From positions 1,054,001 to 1,118,000 of the forward strand of contig JAWLAG010000001.1 of assembly GCA_041395505.1 (NCBI GenBank): 64,000 nucleotides of DNA. Direction: 5' to 3'. Source of the DNA: Steroidobacteraceae bacterium. Its GTDB lineage: Bacteria > Pseudomonadota > Gammaproteobacteria > Steroidobacterales > Steroidobacteraceae. A program made the translations under genes and the position numbers. Under the pieces are notes generated by a model. That model had not been told where the DNA came from. It was given only the letters and a program-made list of their open reading frames with translations, and did not search any database. The first letter of the stretch is position 1, and the number at the start of each line of letters is the position of its first letter. This document shows positions 51,507 to 60,712 of this stretch, one piece after another.

Positions 51507-51937
51507 GCGACGGGCGTCTGCTGCCACCTTATGACTTCGCGACCTTTCAGGCCCGGGCCGCGCTTCGCGAGCAGGCGAGGCTGCGGACGCGCCAGCGGCA
51601 GCGTGCCGTGCTGGGTGTGGTCGGCACTGTAGCGGTGGTCGCGATGGTCTTCGCCTCGCGGCCACGACCGTTGCCCGAGGGCGCCGCGCCCGGTGTCGCG
51701 TCGGTCATGACGATACATCCGCCTGAAGCGGCCGAACCCGTCGTGGTCAATGTGGCTGCCCAGGCGGCCCAGCTTGCCATCGAGGATCGGATCGCCCTGA
51801 TGGATCAGGCCATCAACCAGGCGCGCATCAATGGTGCGACCGATGTCGTCCTGCCACTTCGTCGCGACCGCGAGCTGCTGCTGCGCAATCTCGACAGTAT
51901 CCATTACGCCCAGGCGGCACTTGCAGCGGCACGTTAG
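51503..51937 (+). CDS. Single-span membrane protein, putative anti-sigma factor
   Basis: A 144-residue protein with about 35 cytoplasmic residues, one hydrophobic helix (about 36-52, AVLGVVGTVAVVAMVFA) and a periplasmic tail of about 90 residues. It overlaps the ECF sigma gene by ATGA, the standard sigma/anti-sigma arrangement. No zinc-binding HxxxCxxC anti-sigma motif is present, so the assignment comes from position and topology only. Confidence 0.7.
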   Translation: MSDGRLLPPYDFATFQARAALREQARLRTRQRQRAVLGVVGTVAVVAMVFASRPRPLPEGAAPGVASVMTIHPPEAAEPVVVNVAAQAAQLAIEDRIALMDQAINQARINGATDVVLPLRRDRELLLRNLDSIHYAQAALAAAR

Positions 51938-51983
51938 TGGATTTTCCCAGATGATCACACTGGCTATCGGTATGGAGAATTGC

Positions 51984-52853
51984 ATGAAAAACCTGGTTCG
52001 CGCTCTGGCGTTGACCCTGTTGGTCGGATCGGCAACGGGGCTCGAAGCCGCCGAAAATACCGCCAAGGCGGCGGAGAGGGATATCGACACGCGCATTGAA
52101 GTCGCGCGCGAACGACTCGAGGCGGCGGTTCGTGAGCTGACCGACCTGTCCATGCAGCTCGGCGAGCGCTTCACCGATCGGCTGGCCTTGTCCGGCGTGC
52201 GCGAACCGCGCGCGATCATTGGTGTTCAGGTGGATCCGGCCGGCGCCCGCGGCGGCGCCAAAGTCCTCGAGGTCAGTCCCGGTGGGCCAGCCGCTCGAGC
52301 CGGCATCAAACCGGGCGACGTGATCGTCGCGCTCAATGACGCCGATCTGGCGAGCTCGCCACGTCCTGCGGCTGCATTGGTCGAAGCCATGAATGAAGTC
52401 GCGCCAGGGGCCGAAGTGCAGCTTCGAGTACGCCGCGGCGACGACGTGGTCACACGGCGACTCAACACGCGCGCCGCAGCATCGCATCCGCCACTGCCGT
52501 TGCTGGCAGCGCCCGGCGGCAGGGTGTTCGATTTCGAATTCTTCGGTGCCGGTACCGATGCCATGGCGGGCCTTGAACTCGCGACGCTAAACAAGGACCT
52601 GGGCGAGTATTTTGGTGCAAACGAAGGCGTGCTTGTCCTGCGCGCCGGCGAAGACTCGCCGCTGAAACTTCGTTCGGGCGACATCATCACCGCAATCGAT
52701 GGCCGCAAACCGGAGAGCGCATCGCATGCGACGCGCATCCTGCGTTCCTACCAGCGCGGCGAGCGCGTCCGGCTGGAGGTTCTGCGCAAGCGCAAGTCGG
52801 TGACGCTCGAGGTGGCAATGCCCGGCCGCAACGGCGAGGATGAGCCCACCTGA
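51984..52853 (+). CDS. Periplasmic protein with two PDZ domains
   Basis: A 289-residue exported protein. The ATG at 51984 is chosen because GGAG lies 6 bases upstream and the N-terminus MKNLVRALALTLLVGSATGL is a signal peptide; ATGs at 51951 and 51972 are less suitable. A charged helical stretch is followed by PDZ 1 (about 75-150, VLEVSPGGPAARAGIKPGDV) and PDZ 2 (about 180-270, LRSGDIITAIDGRKPES). No protease triad is present, so it is a peptide-binding or scaffold protein. It is third in the ECF sigma operon and may help sense envelope stress. Confidence 0.85.
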   Translation: MKNLVRALALTLLVGSATGLEAAENTAKAAERDIDTRIEVARERLEAAVRELTDLSMQLGERFTDRLALSGVREPRAIIGVQVDPAGARGGAKVLEVSPGGPAARAGIKPGDVIVALNDADLASSPRPAAALVEAMNEVAPGAEVQLRVRRGDDVVTRRLNTRAAASHPPLPLLAAPGGRVFDFEFFGAGTDAMAGLELATLNKDLGEYFGANEGVLVLRAGEDSPLKLRSGDIITAIDGRKPESASHATRILRSYQRGERVRLEVLRKRKSVTLEVAMPGRNGEDEPT

Positions 52854-52891
52854 TGCGCGCGCCGGGTGCGTGAACCCGTACACTCTGGCGG

Positions 52892-53941
52892 GTGGAACTC
52901 GCGGATTTCGACTATGAACTGCCACCTGGGCTGATCGCGCAGCGACCGCTGCCGCGGCGCAGCGACTCGCGCCTGCTGGTACTTGCGGCCGATGGGTTGG
53001 CACCGCTCGACAGCGATGTCCGTCAATTGCCGCAACTGCTGCGCCGTCATGATCTCGTCGTCTTCAACGATACGCGTGTCGTGCCGGCGCGACTCGAAGC
53101 GCGCAAGGCCACGGGCGGGCGCGTCGAGATCCTGCTGGAGCGGGCGTTGCCGGGGTGCGCTGCGCTTGCGCAGCTCGGTTCGAGCAAACCCATCCGGCCC
53201 GGCATGGTGTTGCACTGTGCGGGTGGCGAGCTGCGGGTGCTGGAGGGTGCCGACGGCATGTGGCGACTGGCATTGCCGCAGGATGCCTTGCAATTCTTCG
53301 AGCGCTACGGCTCGGTACCTTTGCCTCCGTACATCACGCATGCGGCCGATCAGTCGGACAGCGAACGCTACCAGAGCGTATTCGCCCGGGCGCCCGGCGC
53401 GGTCGCCGCACCGACCGCGAGCCTGCATTTCGACGACGGGTTGCTTTCGGCCATCGCGGCGGCTGGAATCGGCTGCGCGACGCTGACGTTGCACGTCGGC
53501 GCCGGGACCTTCCTGCCTGTGCGAAGCGCGCGCATAGCCGGGCATCGTATGCACAGCGAGATGTTTTCCATCCCTCAAAGCACGGTCAGCGCCGTCCGCG
53601 ACTGCAGGGCTCGTGGTGGCCGGGTCGTTGCCATCGGCACGACCGTCGTACGCGCACTCGAGGCGGCAACTCTTGCCGGCGATGGCGCGCTCGCGCCACG
53701 GGCTGGCGAGACGGATATCTTCATTCGCCCCGGATTCGCTTTCAAGGTCGTCGATCTGCTGCTCACCAACTTCCATCTGCCGCGCTCGACCCTGTTGATG
53801 TTGGTAGCGGCCTTCGCGGGGCGCGATCGCGTGCTCGCGGCCTACGCGCACGCGGTGCGTCAGGGGTACCGTTTCTTCAGCTACGGCGATGCCATGCTCC
53901 TCGAACGCTGCGGTGCCGGCAGCTACAATGCGCGCGCCTGA
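52892..53941 (+). CDS. queA: S-adenosylmethionine:tRNA ribosyltransferase-isomerase
   Basis: A 349-residue enzyme that builds epoxyqueuosine on tRNA from SAM. The N-terminus DFDYELPPGLIAQRPLPRRS and the segments VFNDTRVVPARLEARK, GSVPLPPYITH, SLHFDD and TLHVGAGTFLPVR are the classic QueA motifs. The start is a GTG at 52892. The stop overlaps the tgt start (TGATG). Queuosine synthesis is thus encoded here together with tgt. Confidence 0.96.
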   Translation: MELADFDYELPPGLIAQRPLPRRSDSRLLVLAADGLAPLDSDVRQLPQLLRRHDLVVFNDTRVVPARLEARKATGGRVEILLERALPGCAALAQLGSSKPIRPGMVLHCAGGELRVLEGADGMWRLALPQDALQFFERYGSVPLPPYITHAADQSDSERYQSVFARAPGAVAAPTASLHFDDGLLSAIAAAGIGCATLTLHVGAGTFLPVRSARIAGHRMHSEMFSIPQSTVSAVRDCRARGGRVVAIGTTVVRALEAATLAGDGALAPRAGETDIFIRPGFAFKVVDLLLTNFHLPRSTLLMLVAAFAGRDRVLAAYAHAVRQGYRFFSYGDAMLLERCGAGSYNARA

Positions 53942-55071
53942 TGAATCTTTCGAATCAAGTTTCGTTGCCACGCGGCGCGCGATTTGCCATTACCGCCGAG
54001 TGCGGCGCAGCGCGTTGCGGCCGGCTGCGCCTTGCGCACGGCGAGGTCGAGACGCCCGTGTTCATGCCGGTCGGCACCTATGGCACGGTCAAAGGCATGA
54101 CGCCGCTCGAGCTCGAAGGGCTGGGCGCCGAGATCATCCTGGGCAATACGTTTCACCTGATGTTGCGTCCCGGGGCCGAGATCATCGCCCGTCACGGCGG
54201 GCTGCACGGCTTCATGGGCTGGCGCCGTCCGATTCTGACGGATTCGGGAGGATTCCAGGTGTTCAGTTTGAAGGCCATGCGGCGTATCGACGAAGACGGC
54301 GTCGAGTTCGCCTCGCCGGTCGACGGCGCGCGTGTGCGTCTCACGCCGGAGTCCGCGACAGACATACAGCGTCAGTTGCGATCCGACATCGTGATGGCCT
54401 TCGATGAGTGCACGCCCTATCCGGCAAGCGAGGCCGCTGCCCGCGCCTCCATGCAGCGCTCCATGCGCTGGGCGGCACGCTGCCATCGCCACCATCACGC
54501 GGGCGAACCGGCCGGAAGCCTTTTCGGGATCGTGCAGGGCGGAATGTATCCGGCGCTGCGGGACGAGTCACTGCAGCGATTGATGGAACTCGAGTGGTCG
54601 GGGCTCGCGATCGGTGGTCTTGCGGTCGGCGAGAGCGAAGGGGAACGCATACAGGTGCTGGATGCCTTGCTGCCGATAATGCCGCGCAGCCTGCCGCGCT
54701 ACCTCATGGGCGTCGGCAGGCCGGCGGATATCGTCGCGGCCGTGGCGCGCGGTGTGGACATGTTCGATTGCGTCATCCCGACCCGCCACGCGCGTAACGG
54801 CCATTTGTTTACTTCCCAGGGCGAGATCAACATCCGCAATGCGGTGCACCAGGATGATCTGGCGCCGGTCGATGCCGGCTGCGAGTGCTATACCTGCAGG
54901 AATTTCTCCCGCGCCTACCTGCGTCATCTTGACCGCTGCAACGAGATCCTGGGCGCGCGGCTCAACACGATCCACAACCTGCATTTCTACCTCGGCCTGA
55001 TGCGTCGCATACGCGCGGCCATTGCTGCGGGGCGTTTTTCGGCCCTGGCGAGCGAATTTTCCGGCGCCTAG
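53941..55071 (+). CDS. tgt: Queuine tRNA-ribosyltransferase (tRNA-guanine transglycosylase)
   Basis: A 376-residue enzyme exchanging guanine 34 for preQ1. ILTDSGGFQVFSLKAMRRID contains the catalytic region, RPADIVAAVARGVDMFDCVI the nucleophile Asp, and the zinc site CECYTCRNFSRAYLRHL with later His is intact. The ATG at 53941 overlaps the queA stop; the open frame upstream to 53155 lies inside queA. Next is yajC after 63 bases. Confidence 0.97.
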   Translation: MNLSNQVSLPRGARFAITAECGAARCGRLRLAHGEVETPVFMPVGTYGTVKGMTPLELEGLGAEIILGNTFHLMLRPGAEIIARHGGLHGFMGWRRPILTDSGGFQVFSLKAMRRIDEDGVEFASPVDGARVRLTPESATDIQRQLRSDIVMAFDECTPYPASEAAARASMQRSMRWAARCHRHHHAGEPAGSLFGIVQGGMYPALRDESLQRLMELEWSGLAIGGLAVGESEGERIQVLDALLPIMPRSLPRYLMGVGRPADIVAAVARGVDMFDCVIPTRHARNGHLFTSQGEINIRNAVHQDDLAPVDAGCECYTCRNFSRAYLRHLDRCNEILGARLNTIHNLHFYLGLMRRIRAAIAAGRFSALASEFSGA

Positions 55072-55094
55072 GCGAGGGCGGGACGGCCCTGTGG

Positions 55095-55100
55095 CATAAT
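55095..55100 (+). promoter_or_regulatory. Extended -10 promoter element upstream of yajC
   Basis: CATAAT preceded by TGG gives an extended -10 (TGnCATAAT) 35 bases upstream of the yajC ATG, in the 63-base gap after tgt. It could drive yajC-secD-secF separately from queA-tgt. Confidence 0.45.
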
Positions 55101-55134
55101 TCGCGGCCTTTCCGGAGCTGCCCCAGGTGAGCCG

Positions 55135-55467
55135 ATGAATGGTCTGATCCCCGTAGCCCATGCGCAGGCAGGCGGTGCCGCCGCCCCCGGCGGTTCGATG
55201 GCGCCACTGCTGATGATGGTCGTCTTCGTCGTCATATTCTATTTCCTGCTGATACGGCCGCAGCAGAAGAAGGCCAAGGAGCACCAGGCCATGCTCGGCA
55301 AGCTCGCGGCCGGCGATGAAGTCGTCACTTCGGGTGGCCTACTCGGCAAGGTCATCGAAGTCGGAGAGACCTTCCTCACGCTCGAGATCGCCCAGGGCGT
55401 GCAGGTCAAAGTGCAGAAATTTCAAGTCAGCTCGTTGATGCCCAAGGGCACGCTGAAGTCAGGCTAA
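55135..55467 (+). CDS. yajC: Preprotein translocase subunit YajC
   Basis: A 110-residue single-span inner-membrane protein with one helix (about 21-41, MAPLLMMVVFVVIFYFLLI) followed by RPQQKKAKEHQAML, the standard YajC signature, and a small cytoplasmic domain (GDEVVTSGGLLGKV). It associates with SecDF and is followed by secD after 7 bases. Confidence 0.97.
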   Translation: MNGLIPVAHAQAGGAAAPGGSMAPLLMMVVFVVIFYFLLIRPQQKKAKEHQAMLGKLAAGDEVVTSGGLLGKVIEVGETFLTLEIAQGVQVKVQKFQVSSLMPKGTLKSG

Positions 55468-55474
55468 GGATCAC

Positions 55475-57346
55475 ATGCTCGAATTCGCCCGCTGGAAATA
55501 CTGGCTGGTCGGCGGCGTATTGCTGCTGTCCCTGTTCCTCGCACTGCCCAACATCTTCGGCGAGGACCTCGCCGTGCAGGTGGCTGCCAAGGATCGCGCG
55601 CCGCTCGATGCTGCGGCGCAGACCCGGATCGAGGAATTCCTGCGTGGGCAGAACGTCGCGCTGCAGAAGTCCTATATCGACGAAGGCCGCGTGATGCTGC
55701 GTTTCGCCGATGCACCGGCGCAGCTGCGTGCCCGGGACGCCATCAACGACGGTTTCAAGAACGAATACGTAACTGCGCTGTCCTACGCGCCTCGTGCTCC
55801 GGCCTGGCTCCGTGCCGTGGGGCTCCGGCCCATGCCGCTTGGACTCGACCTGCGCGGTGGCCTCTATCTTCTTTACCAGGTCGATGTGAATGGTGCGGTT
55901 GGGCAGCTCCTCGAAGTCTACGAGCAGGACTTTCGCCGTGCGCTCAGCGCTGCAGACGTCACAGTTCGCGACGTCACGTTGTCGCGCAGTGAGGACAGTG
56001 CCATCGACGACGGCCTGCGCATCGTGCTTGCCCCTGGCGCCGACGTCGCCAAGGCGCGCGCTGCGCTGCGCGATACGCACAGTGACCTCACGTTCAGCGA
56101 AGGCGTCAGCGGCGATAGCCCGGCGCTTGGCATGCAGCTCTCCCCGGCGCAGATTCGCGAACGTCAGGATTACGCCATCCAGCAGAACATCACCACGCTT
56201 CGAAATCGCGTCAACGAACTGGGTGTGGCCGAACCCATAGTGCAGCGCCAGGGCCTCGATCGAATCGCCGTGCAACTGCCCGGTGTACAGAACTCCGCCG
56301 AAGTGAAGGACATTCTCGGCAAGGTGGCCACCCTGGAGTTCCGGCTGGTCGACGTGCAGAACAGTGTTGCCGAAGCCGTGCAGCGTGGCCGCGCACCGTT
56401 GGGCTCGAAACTCTATCACGAGAAGAACGGCCAACCAGTGCTCCTCAAGCGCGACATCATCGTTACCGGTGATCAGCTGACCGATGCCACCACCGCCGCC
56501 ACCCAGGAAGGCCCGGGCGTGTCGGTCAAGCTCGATTCGCTCGGCGGCGAGGAAATGCTTCGCACGACGCGGGCCAACCTCAACCGACCCATGGCCGTCG
56601 TGTTCATCGAGAAGAGCCGGCAGATCGTCACGGTCGATGGCCGCGACGTCGAGCGCGAGATCAAGGACGAGAAGGTCATCAGCGTCGCCACCATCCGCGG
56701 CGTGTTCAGCAACAACTTCCAGATTACGGGCCTGTTGCCGAGTGAGGCGCGCGAACTATCGTTGCTGTTGCGAGCTGGCTCATTGGCGGCGCCGATCTAC
56801 ATCGTCGAGGAGCGGGCAGTGGGTCCGTCGCTCGGCCAGGAGAATATCAACAAGGGGCTGTTTGCGCTGTTGATCGGCATGCTCGTCGTTTTTGCGTTCA
56901 TCGCGGTGTACTACAAGAGCTTCGGACTGGTCGCCTGCGTCGTGCTGCTCGCGAACGTCGTCATGCTGGCGGCATTGTTGTCGGGCCTGCGCGCGGCGCT
57001 TACCCTGCCGGGCATTGCCGGCATCATCCTCACGGTCGGCATGGCGATCGATGCCAACATCCTCATCTACGAGCGCGTCAGGGAAGAGCTGCGCAATGGC
57101 GTATCGCCGCAGGCAGCCATCCGCGCAGGTTTCGAGAAGGCCTTCTCCGCCATTGCCGATGCCAATATCACGACACTCATCGCGGGTGTCGTGTTGTGGG
57201 TGTTCGGCACGGGCCCGATCCGCGGTTTTGCCGTGGTGCTCACGCTCGGCATACTGACCTCGATGTTCACTGCCCTGCTCGGCGCGCGGGCCCTGATCAC
57301 ACTCATGTACGGCGGCCGGCGCCGTATCGAAAAACTCGCAATCTAG
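55475..57346 (+). CDS. secD: Protein translocase subunit SecD
   Basis: A 623-residue inner-membrane protein with six predicted helices. The N-terminal helix and large periplasmic P1 domain are followed by LGLDLRGGLYLLYQVD, the conserved D1 region. The conserved segments of the membrane part are ALTLPGIAGIILTVGMAIDA and ERVREELRNG. SecD and SecF use the proton gradient to pull secreted proteins out of SecYEG. The ATG is 7 bases after yajC, and secF follows after 22 bases. Confidence 0.97.
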   Translation: MLEFARWKYWLVGGVLLLSLFLALPNIFGEDLAVQVAAKDRAPLDAAAQTRIEEFLRGQNVALQKSYIDEGRVMLRFADAPAQLRARDAINDGFKNEYVTALSYAPRAPAWLRAVGLRPMPLGLDLRGGLYLLYQVDVNGAVGQLLEVYEQDFRRALSAADVTVRDVTLSRSEDSAIDDGLRIVLAPGADVAKARAALRDTHSDLTFSEGVSGDSPALGMQLSPAQIRERQDYAIQQNITTLRNRVNELGVAEPIVQRQGLDRIAVQLPGVQNSAEVKDILGKVATLEFRLVDVQNSVAEAVQRGRAPLGSKLYHEKNGQPVLLKRDIIVTGDQLTDATTAATQEGPGVSVKLDSLGGEEMLRTTRANLNRPMAVVFIEKSRQIVTVDGRDVEREIKDEKVISVATIRGVFSNNFQITGLLPSEARELSLLLRAGSLAAPIYIVEERAVGPSLGQENINKGLFALLIGMLVVFAFIAVYYKSFGLVACVVLLANVVMLAALLSGLRAALTLPGIAGIILTVGMAIDANILIYERVREELRNGVSPQAAIRAGFEKAFSAIADANITTLIAGVVLWVFGTGPIRGFAVVLTLGILTSMFTALLGARALITLMYGGRRRIEKLAI

Positions 57347-57368
57347 GCCGCTACACGGAGCCGGCGCG

Positions 57369-58304
57369 ATGGAATTTTTCCGCAAGCAAACGAATTTCCC
57401 CTTCATGAATACACGGCGGATCTGGTACGCCGTGTCGGCCATCCTGATCATCGGCTCGCTCGTGTCGTTGGCTGTGCGCGGTCTCAATCTCGGCATCGAC
57501 TTCACCGGCGGCGTGGTCATCGAGGCGGCTTTCAAGTCGGCGCCCGATCTCGAAGCCGTGCGTGCGGATCTTGCGCGCGGCGGCTTTGCCGAGGCGCAGG
57601 TGCGCGCGTTTGGTACGTCGCGCGACATCGAAATCCGCCTGCCACCGCTCAAGGACCAGACGAGCAAGGAAGTACGCGATGGTATCGAGTCGGTGCTGCG
57701 CACGTTCGACAAGGAAGTCGAGATCCGCCGCGTCGATGTGGTCGGACCGCAGATCGGCAAGGAGCTGCAGAGCAGCGCGTTACTGGCCCTGGTGTTCACG
57801 CTGCTGTTCATCTTCATCTACGTCGCCCTGCGCTTTCATACCTGGCGACTGTCGGTCGGCGCCATTCTCGCTGCCTTGCACGACCCGATCCTGGTGCTTG
57901 GCGTATTCTCGGCGACGCAGCTCAGCTTCGATCTTTCGGTCGTGGCGGCGGTGCTTGCCGTTATCGGCTATTCGCTGAACGACACCGTCGTGGTGTTCGA
58001 CCGGATACGCGAGCGATTCGAGAGCAACCGCCGCTCGCCATCGCAACAGGTGCTCGATCAATCCATCAACCAGACCTTGTCGCGCACGATCATGACGAGC
58101 GGCACGACGTTGCTGGTGGTGATCGTGCTTCTCGTTTTCGGCGGTGCCGCACTCACGGGCTTTGCTGCCGCACTGGTGGTTGGCATGGTGGTTGGCACTT
58201 ATTCGTCGATCTACGTGGCCAGCGCCATCGCGCTCGATTTCGGCCTGACCGCCGAGCATCTCTTTCCGACCGCCAAGAAGTCCGCTATCGACGACATGCC
58301 GTGA
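57369..58304 (+). CDS. secF: Protein translocase subunit SecF
   Basis: A 311-residue inner-membrane partner of SecD. GLNLGIDFTGGVVIEAAFK is the conserved N-terminal region, FIYVALRFHTWRLSVGAILA and IGYSLNDTVVVFDRIRERFE are the family signatures in the membrane part. The ATG at 57369 leads directly into MEFFRKQTNFPFMNTRR. The gene is the last of the sec operon. Confidence 0.97.
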   Translation: MEFFRKQTNFPFMNTRRIWYAVSAILIIGSLVSLAVRGLNLGIDFTGGVVIEAAFKSAPDLEAVRADLARGGFAEAQVRAFGTSRDIEIRLPPLKDQTSKEVRDGIESVLRTFDKEVEIRRVDVVGPQIGKELQSSALLALVFTLLFIFIYVALRFHTWRLSVGAILAALHDPILVLGVFSATQLSFDLSVVAAVLAVIGYSLNDTVVVFDRIRERFESNRRSPSQQVLDQSINQTLSRTIMTSGTTLLVVIVLLVFGGAALTGFAAALVVGMVVGTYSSIYVASAIALDFGLTAEHLFPTAKKSAIDDMP

Positions 58305-58334
58305 TGACGGCGCCCGCCCGGCCGGCCTGCTGCA

Positions 58335-59087
58335 ATGCTTGAGCTGCTGAGCCAGCCGTCTGCCTGGTTGGCGTTCGTTACGCTCACGGCGCTCGAGATC
58401 GTACTCGGCATCGACAACATCATCTTCATCGCGATCCTGGTCGGGAGACTGCCACCGGAGCGACGGCCGCTTGCCCGGTTCTGCGGGCTCGCGTTCGCCA
58501 TGCTGACGCGCGTCATGCTGCTGTTCTCCATCGTCTGGCTGACGCGCCTCACCCGACCATGGTTCGTGCTCTTCGAGCAAGAGATTTCCGGGCGCGACCT
58601 CATCCTGCTGCTCGGCGGGCTGTTTCTTTTGGCCAAGAGCGTCAGCGAGATTCACCAGACCCTGGAGGGCGCCGAGACCGAGCGCAAGAGCCGGGTCTTT
58701 GCCAATTTCCTCGTGATCGTCTTTCAGATCGGCATCATCGACATCGTGTTTTCGCTCGATTCGGTGTTCACGGCCGTTGGGCTCGCACGGCCCGACCAGG
58801 TGCCGATCATGGTTGCTGCGATCGTCATTGCGATCATCGTCATGATGCTGGTTGCAGGGTCATTGAGCGACTTCATCGACCGGCACCCGACCATCAAGGT
58901 GCTGGCGCTGGCGTTTCTGCTGTTGGTGGGCTTCGCGCTGGTCGCGGAGAGCTTCGACGTTGCGATACCGAAGGGCTACCTGTATTTCGCGATGGCGTTT
59001 TCGGTCGGAGTCGAAATGGTCAACATCCGTCTGCGCCGGGCGCTCGACCGGCGCCGGGAGACACGGCGGGAGCGCGGCGGGGATTGA
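58335..59087 (+). CDS. TerC-family integral membrane protein
   Basis: A 250-residue protein with about seven helices. EIVLGIDNIIFIAILVGRLP is the family hallmark with conserved acidic and Asn residues, repeated in the second half as DIVFSLDSVFTAVGLA. TerC/Alx-type proteins export manganese, in part after sec-dependent synthesis. Lying 30 bases after secF, it may be co-transcribed. Confidence 0.92.
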   Translation: MLELLSQPSAWLAFVTLTALEIVLGIDNIIFIAILVGRLPPERRPLARFCGLAFAMLTRVMLLFSIVWLTRLTRPWFVLFEQEISGRDLILLLGGLFLLAKSVSEIHQTLEGAETERKSRVFANFLVIVFQIGIIDIVFSLDSVFTAVGLARPDQVPIMVAAIVIAIIVMMLVAGSLSDFIDRHPTIKVLALAFLLLVGFALVAESFDVAIPKGYLYFAMAFSVGVEMVNIRLRRALDRRRETRRERGGD

Positions 59088-59126
59088 CCGTGGCGCTGGC
59101 GCCGGGAGAGGCCAGCACAAGTAAAG

Positions 59127-59156
59127 TTGGCGCCCGGCGGCCGCTGTCCATACAAT
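59127..59156 (+). promoter_or_regulatory. Promoter for the amino-acid permease gene
   Basis: TTGGCG (59127-59132) and TACAAT (59151-59156) are separated by 18 bases, 34 bases upstream of the ATG at 59191. A GGGGGA lies 13 bases before the ATG as a possible ribosome-binding site. Confidence 0.5.
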
Positions 59157-59190
59157 CCGGCTCACCATACGAATTCCCTGGGGGATCAGC

Positions 59191-60705
59191 ATGAATTTTC
59201 GTATCAAGCCGCTGGATGAAATCCTGCAGACGGCGGAGAAGAAATCCCTGCACCGTTCGCTCGGCGGCTTCCAGCTGATGATGATGGGTGTCGGCGCAAT
59301 CATCGGCACTGGTATTTTCGTGCTCACCTCCGAAGCGGCGCAAAAGGCCGGGCCGGGCATGCTGGTCTCGTTCATCATCGCAGGCTTCGTCTGCGCGGTT
59401 GCTGCCCTGTGCTACGCAGAGCTCGCTGCGATGGTGCCGGTCTCGGGCAGCGCCTATACATATTCATACGCGGTACTCGGCGAGGTGATCGCCTGGGTCG
59501 TCGGCTGGGCGCTCATACTCGAGTATGCGGTTGCGGCAAGTGCCGTATCCGTGGGTTGGTCCAATTACTGCGTCGGGTTGCTCGAGCGAACCTTCGGTTG
59601 GGACATACCCGATGCGCTCACGCGCGGTCCCCATGTTGGCGGCATCATGAACGTGCCGGCGGCATTCATCGCATTGGCCGTTACGGCGCTGCTCGTCATC
59701 GGAACACGCGAAAGCGCCACGGTGAACGCGGTGCTGGTTTCGATCAAGGTCGCCGCATTGACTGTATTCATCGCCCTGACGATCACCATCATCAATGCCG
59801 ACAACTTCGAACCGTTCATGCCGAACGGTTTTCTTGGACCCGAAGGCTCATCTTTCGGCGCCGGCATGGGCGTCATGGGTGCCGCGGCGTCGATCTTCTT
59901 CGCCTATGTCGGTTTCGATGCGGTCTCGACCGCTGCCGAAGAGACCAAGAATCCGCAACGCAATGTCCCGATCGGCCTCATTGGCAGTCTCGCCATCTGC
60001 ACGATTTTCTACCTGTTGGTCGCTTCCGGCGTCATCGGTTCGGTCGGCGCACAGCCGGTGGCCGATCCTGCAACGGGACTTGCCTACGAACCCGGTACGG
60101 CGGCGCTGGCCGCGGCCTGCGAGAATCCGGCCAACGCCGACAAGCTCGGCTGTACCGGCGAACCCCTCGCCCATGTGCTCGACCTCATCGGCTGGAAGAA
60201 AATCTCCCAGTTGATCGGCCTGGCTGCCTTCCTTGCCTTGCCGTCCGTCATCCTGATGATGCTGTTCGGGCAGACGCGCATATTCTTCGTGATGGCGCGT
60301 GACAAACTGCTGCCGTTCAACGAATTCCTGAGCCAGGTGCATCCGAAGTTCCACACACCGCATGTCGTGACCATCATCACCGGACTTGCGGTGACGGTAT
60401 TCGCAGCGTTCTTTCCCGTGGGTGTGCTCGCCGATATTTCCAACAGCGGAACCCTGTTCGCGTTCCTCGCCGTCGCGGTCGGGGTAATGGCGTTGCGGGT
60501 GCGTTCGCCCGAGCGCAAACGCCCCTTCCACACGCCGGCGATCTGGGTGATCGGACCGCTTGCACTCGCGGGTTGCGGCTTCCTGTTCTTTTCATTGCCG
60601 TTGCGAACGCAGCTGTGGTTCGCGCTTTGGACCGCGATCGGCCTGGCCGTCTACATGATGTACGGCTATCGCCACAGCCCCTTGCGGGGAAGTGGCGGCA
60701 GCTGA
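59191..60705 (+). CDS. Amino-acid permease (APC superfamily, cationic-type)
   Basis: A 504-residue transporter with 12 or more hydrophobic segments. GVGAIIGTGIFVLTSEAAQK is the APC family's first-helix signature and VGFDAVSTAAEETKNPQRNV the middle signature; a periplasmic loop with Cys-rich GxxLACENPANADKLGC is an unusual insertion between helices. The nearest types are the CAT/YfnA proteins for cationic or neutral amino acids. The substrate is not certain. Confidence 0.93.
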   Translation: MNFRIKPLDEILQTAEKKSLHRSLGGFQLMMMGVGAIIGTGIFVLTSEAAQKAGPGMLVSFIIAGFVCAVAALCYAELAAMVPVSGSAYTYSYAVLGEVIAWVVGWALILEYAVAASAVSVGWSNYCVGLLERTFGWDIPDALTRGPHVGGIMNVPAAFIALAVTALLVIGTRESATVNAVLVSIKVAALTVFIALTITIINADNFEPFMPNGFLGPEGSSFGAGMGVMGAAASIFFAYVGFDAVSTAAEETKNPQRNVPIGLIGSLAICTIFYLLVASGVIGSVGAQPVADPATGLAYEPGTAALAAACENPANADKLGCTGEPLAHVLDLIGWKKISQLIGLAAFLALPSVILMMLFGQTRIFFVMARDKLLPFNEFLSQVHPKFHTPHVVTIITGLAVTVFAAFFPVGVLADISNSGTLFAFLAVAVGVMALRVRSPERKRPFHTPAIWVIGPLALAGCGFLFFSLPLRTQLWFALWTAIGLAVYMMYGYRHSPLRGSGGS

Positions 60706-60712
60706 GTGAGTT

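Noticed and set aside
53155..53940. Upstream extension of the tgt frame by 262 codons
   Set aside because: It lies entirely within queA in another frame; the ATG at 53941 gives the normal Tgt N-terminus.
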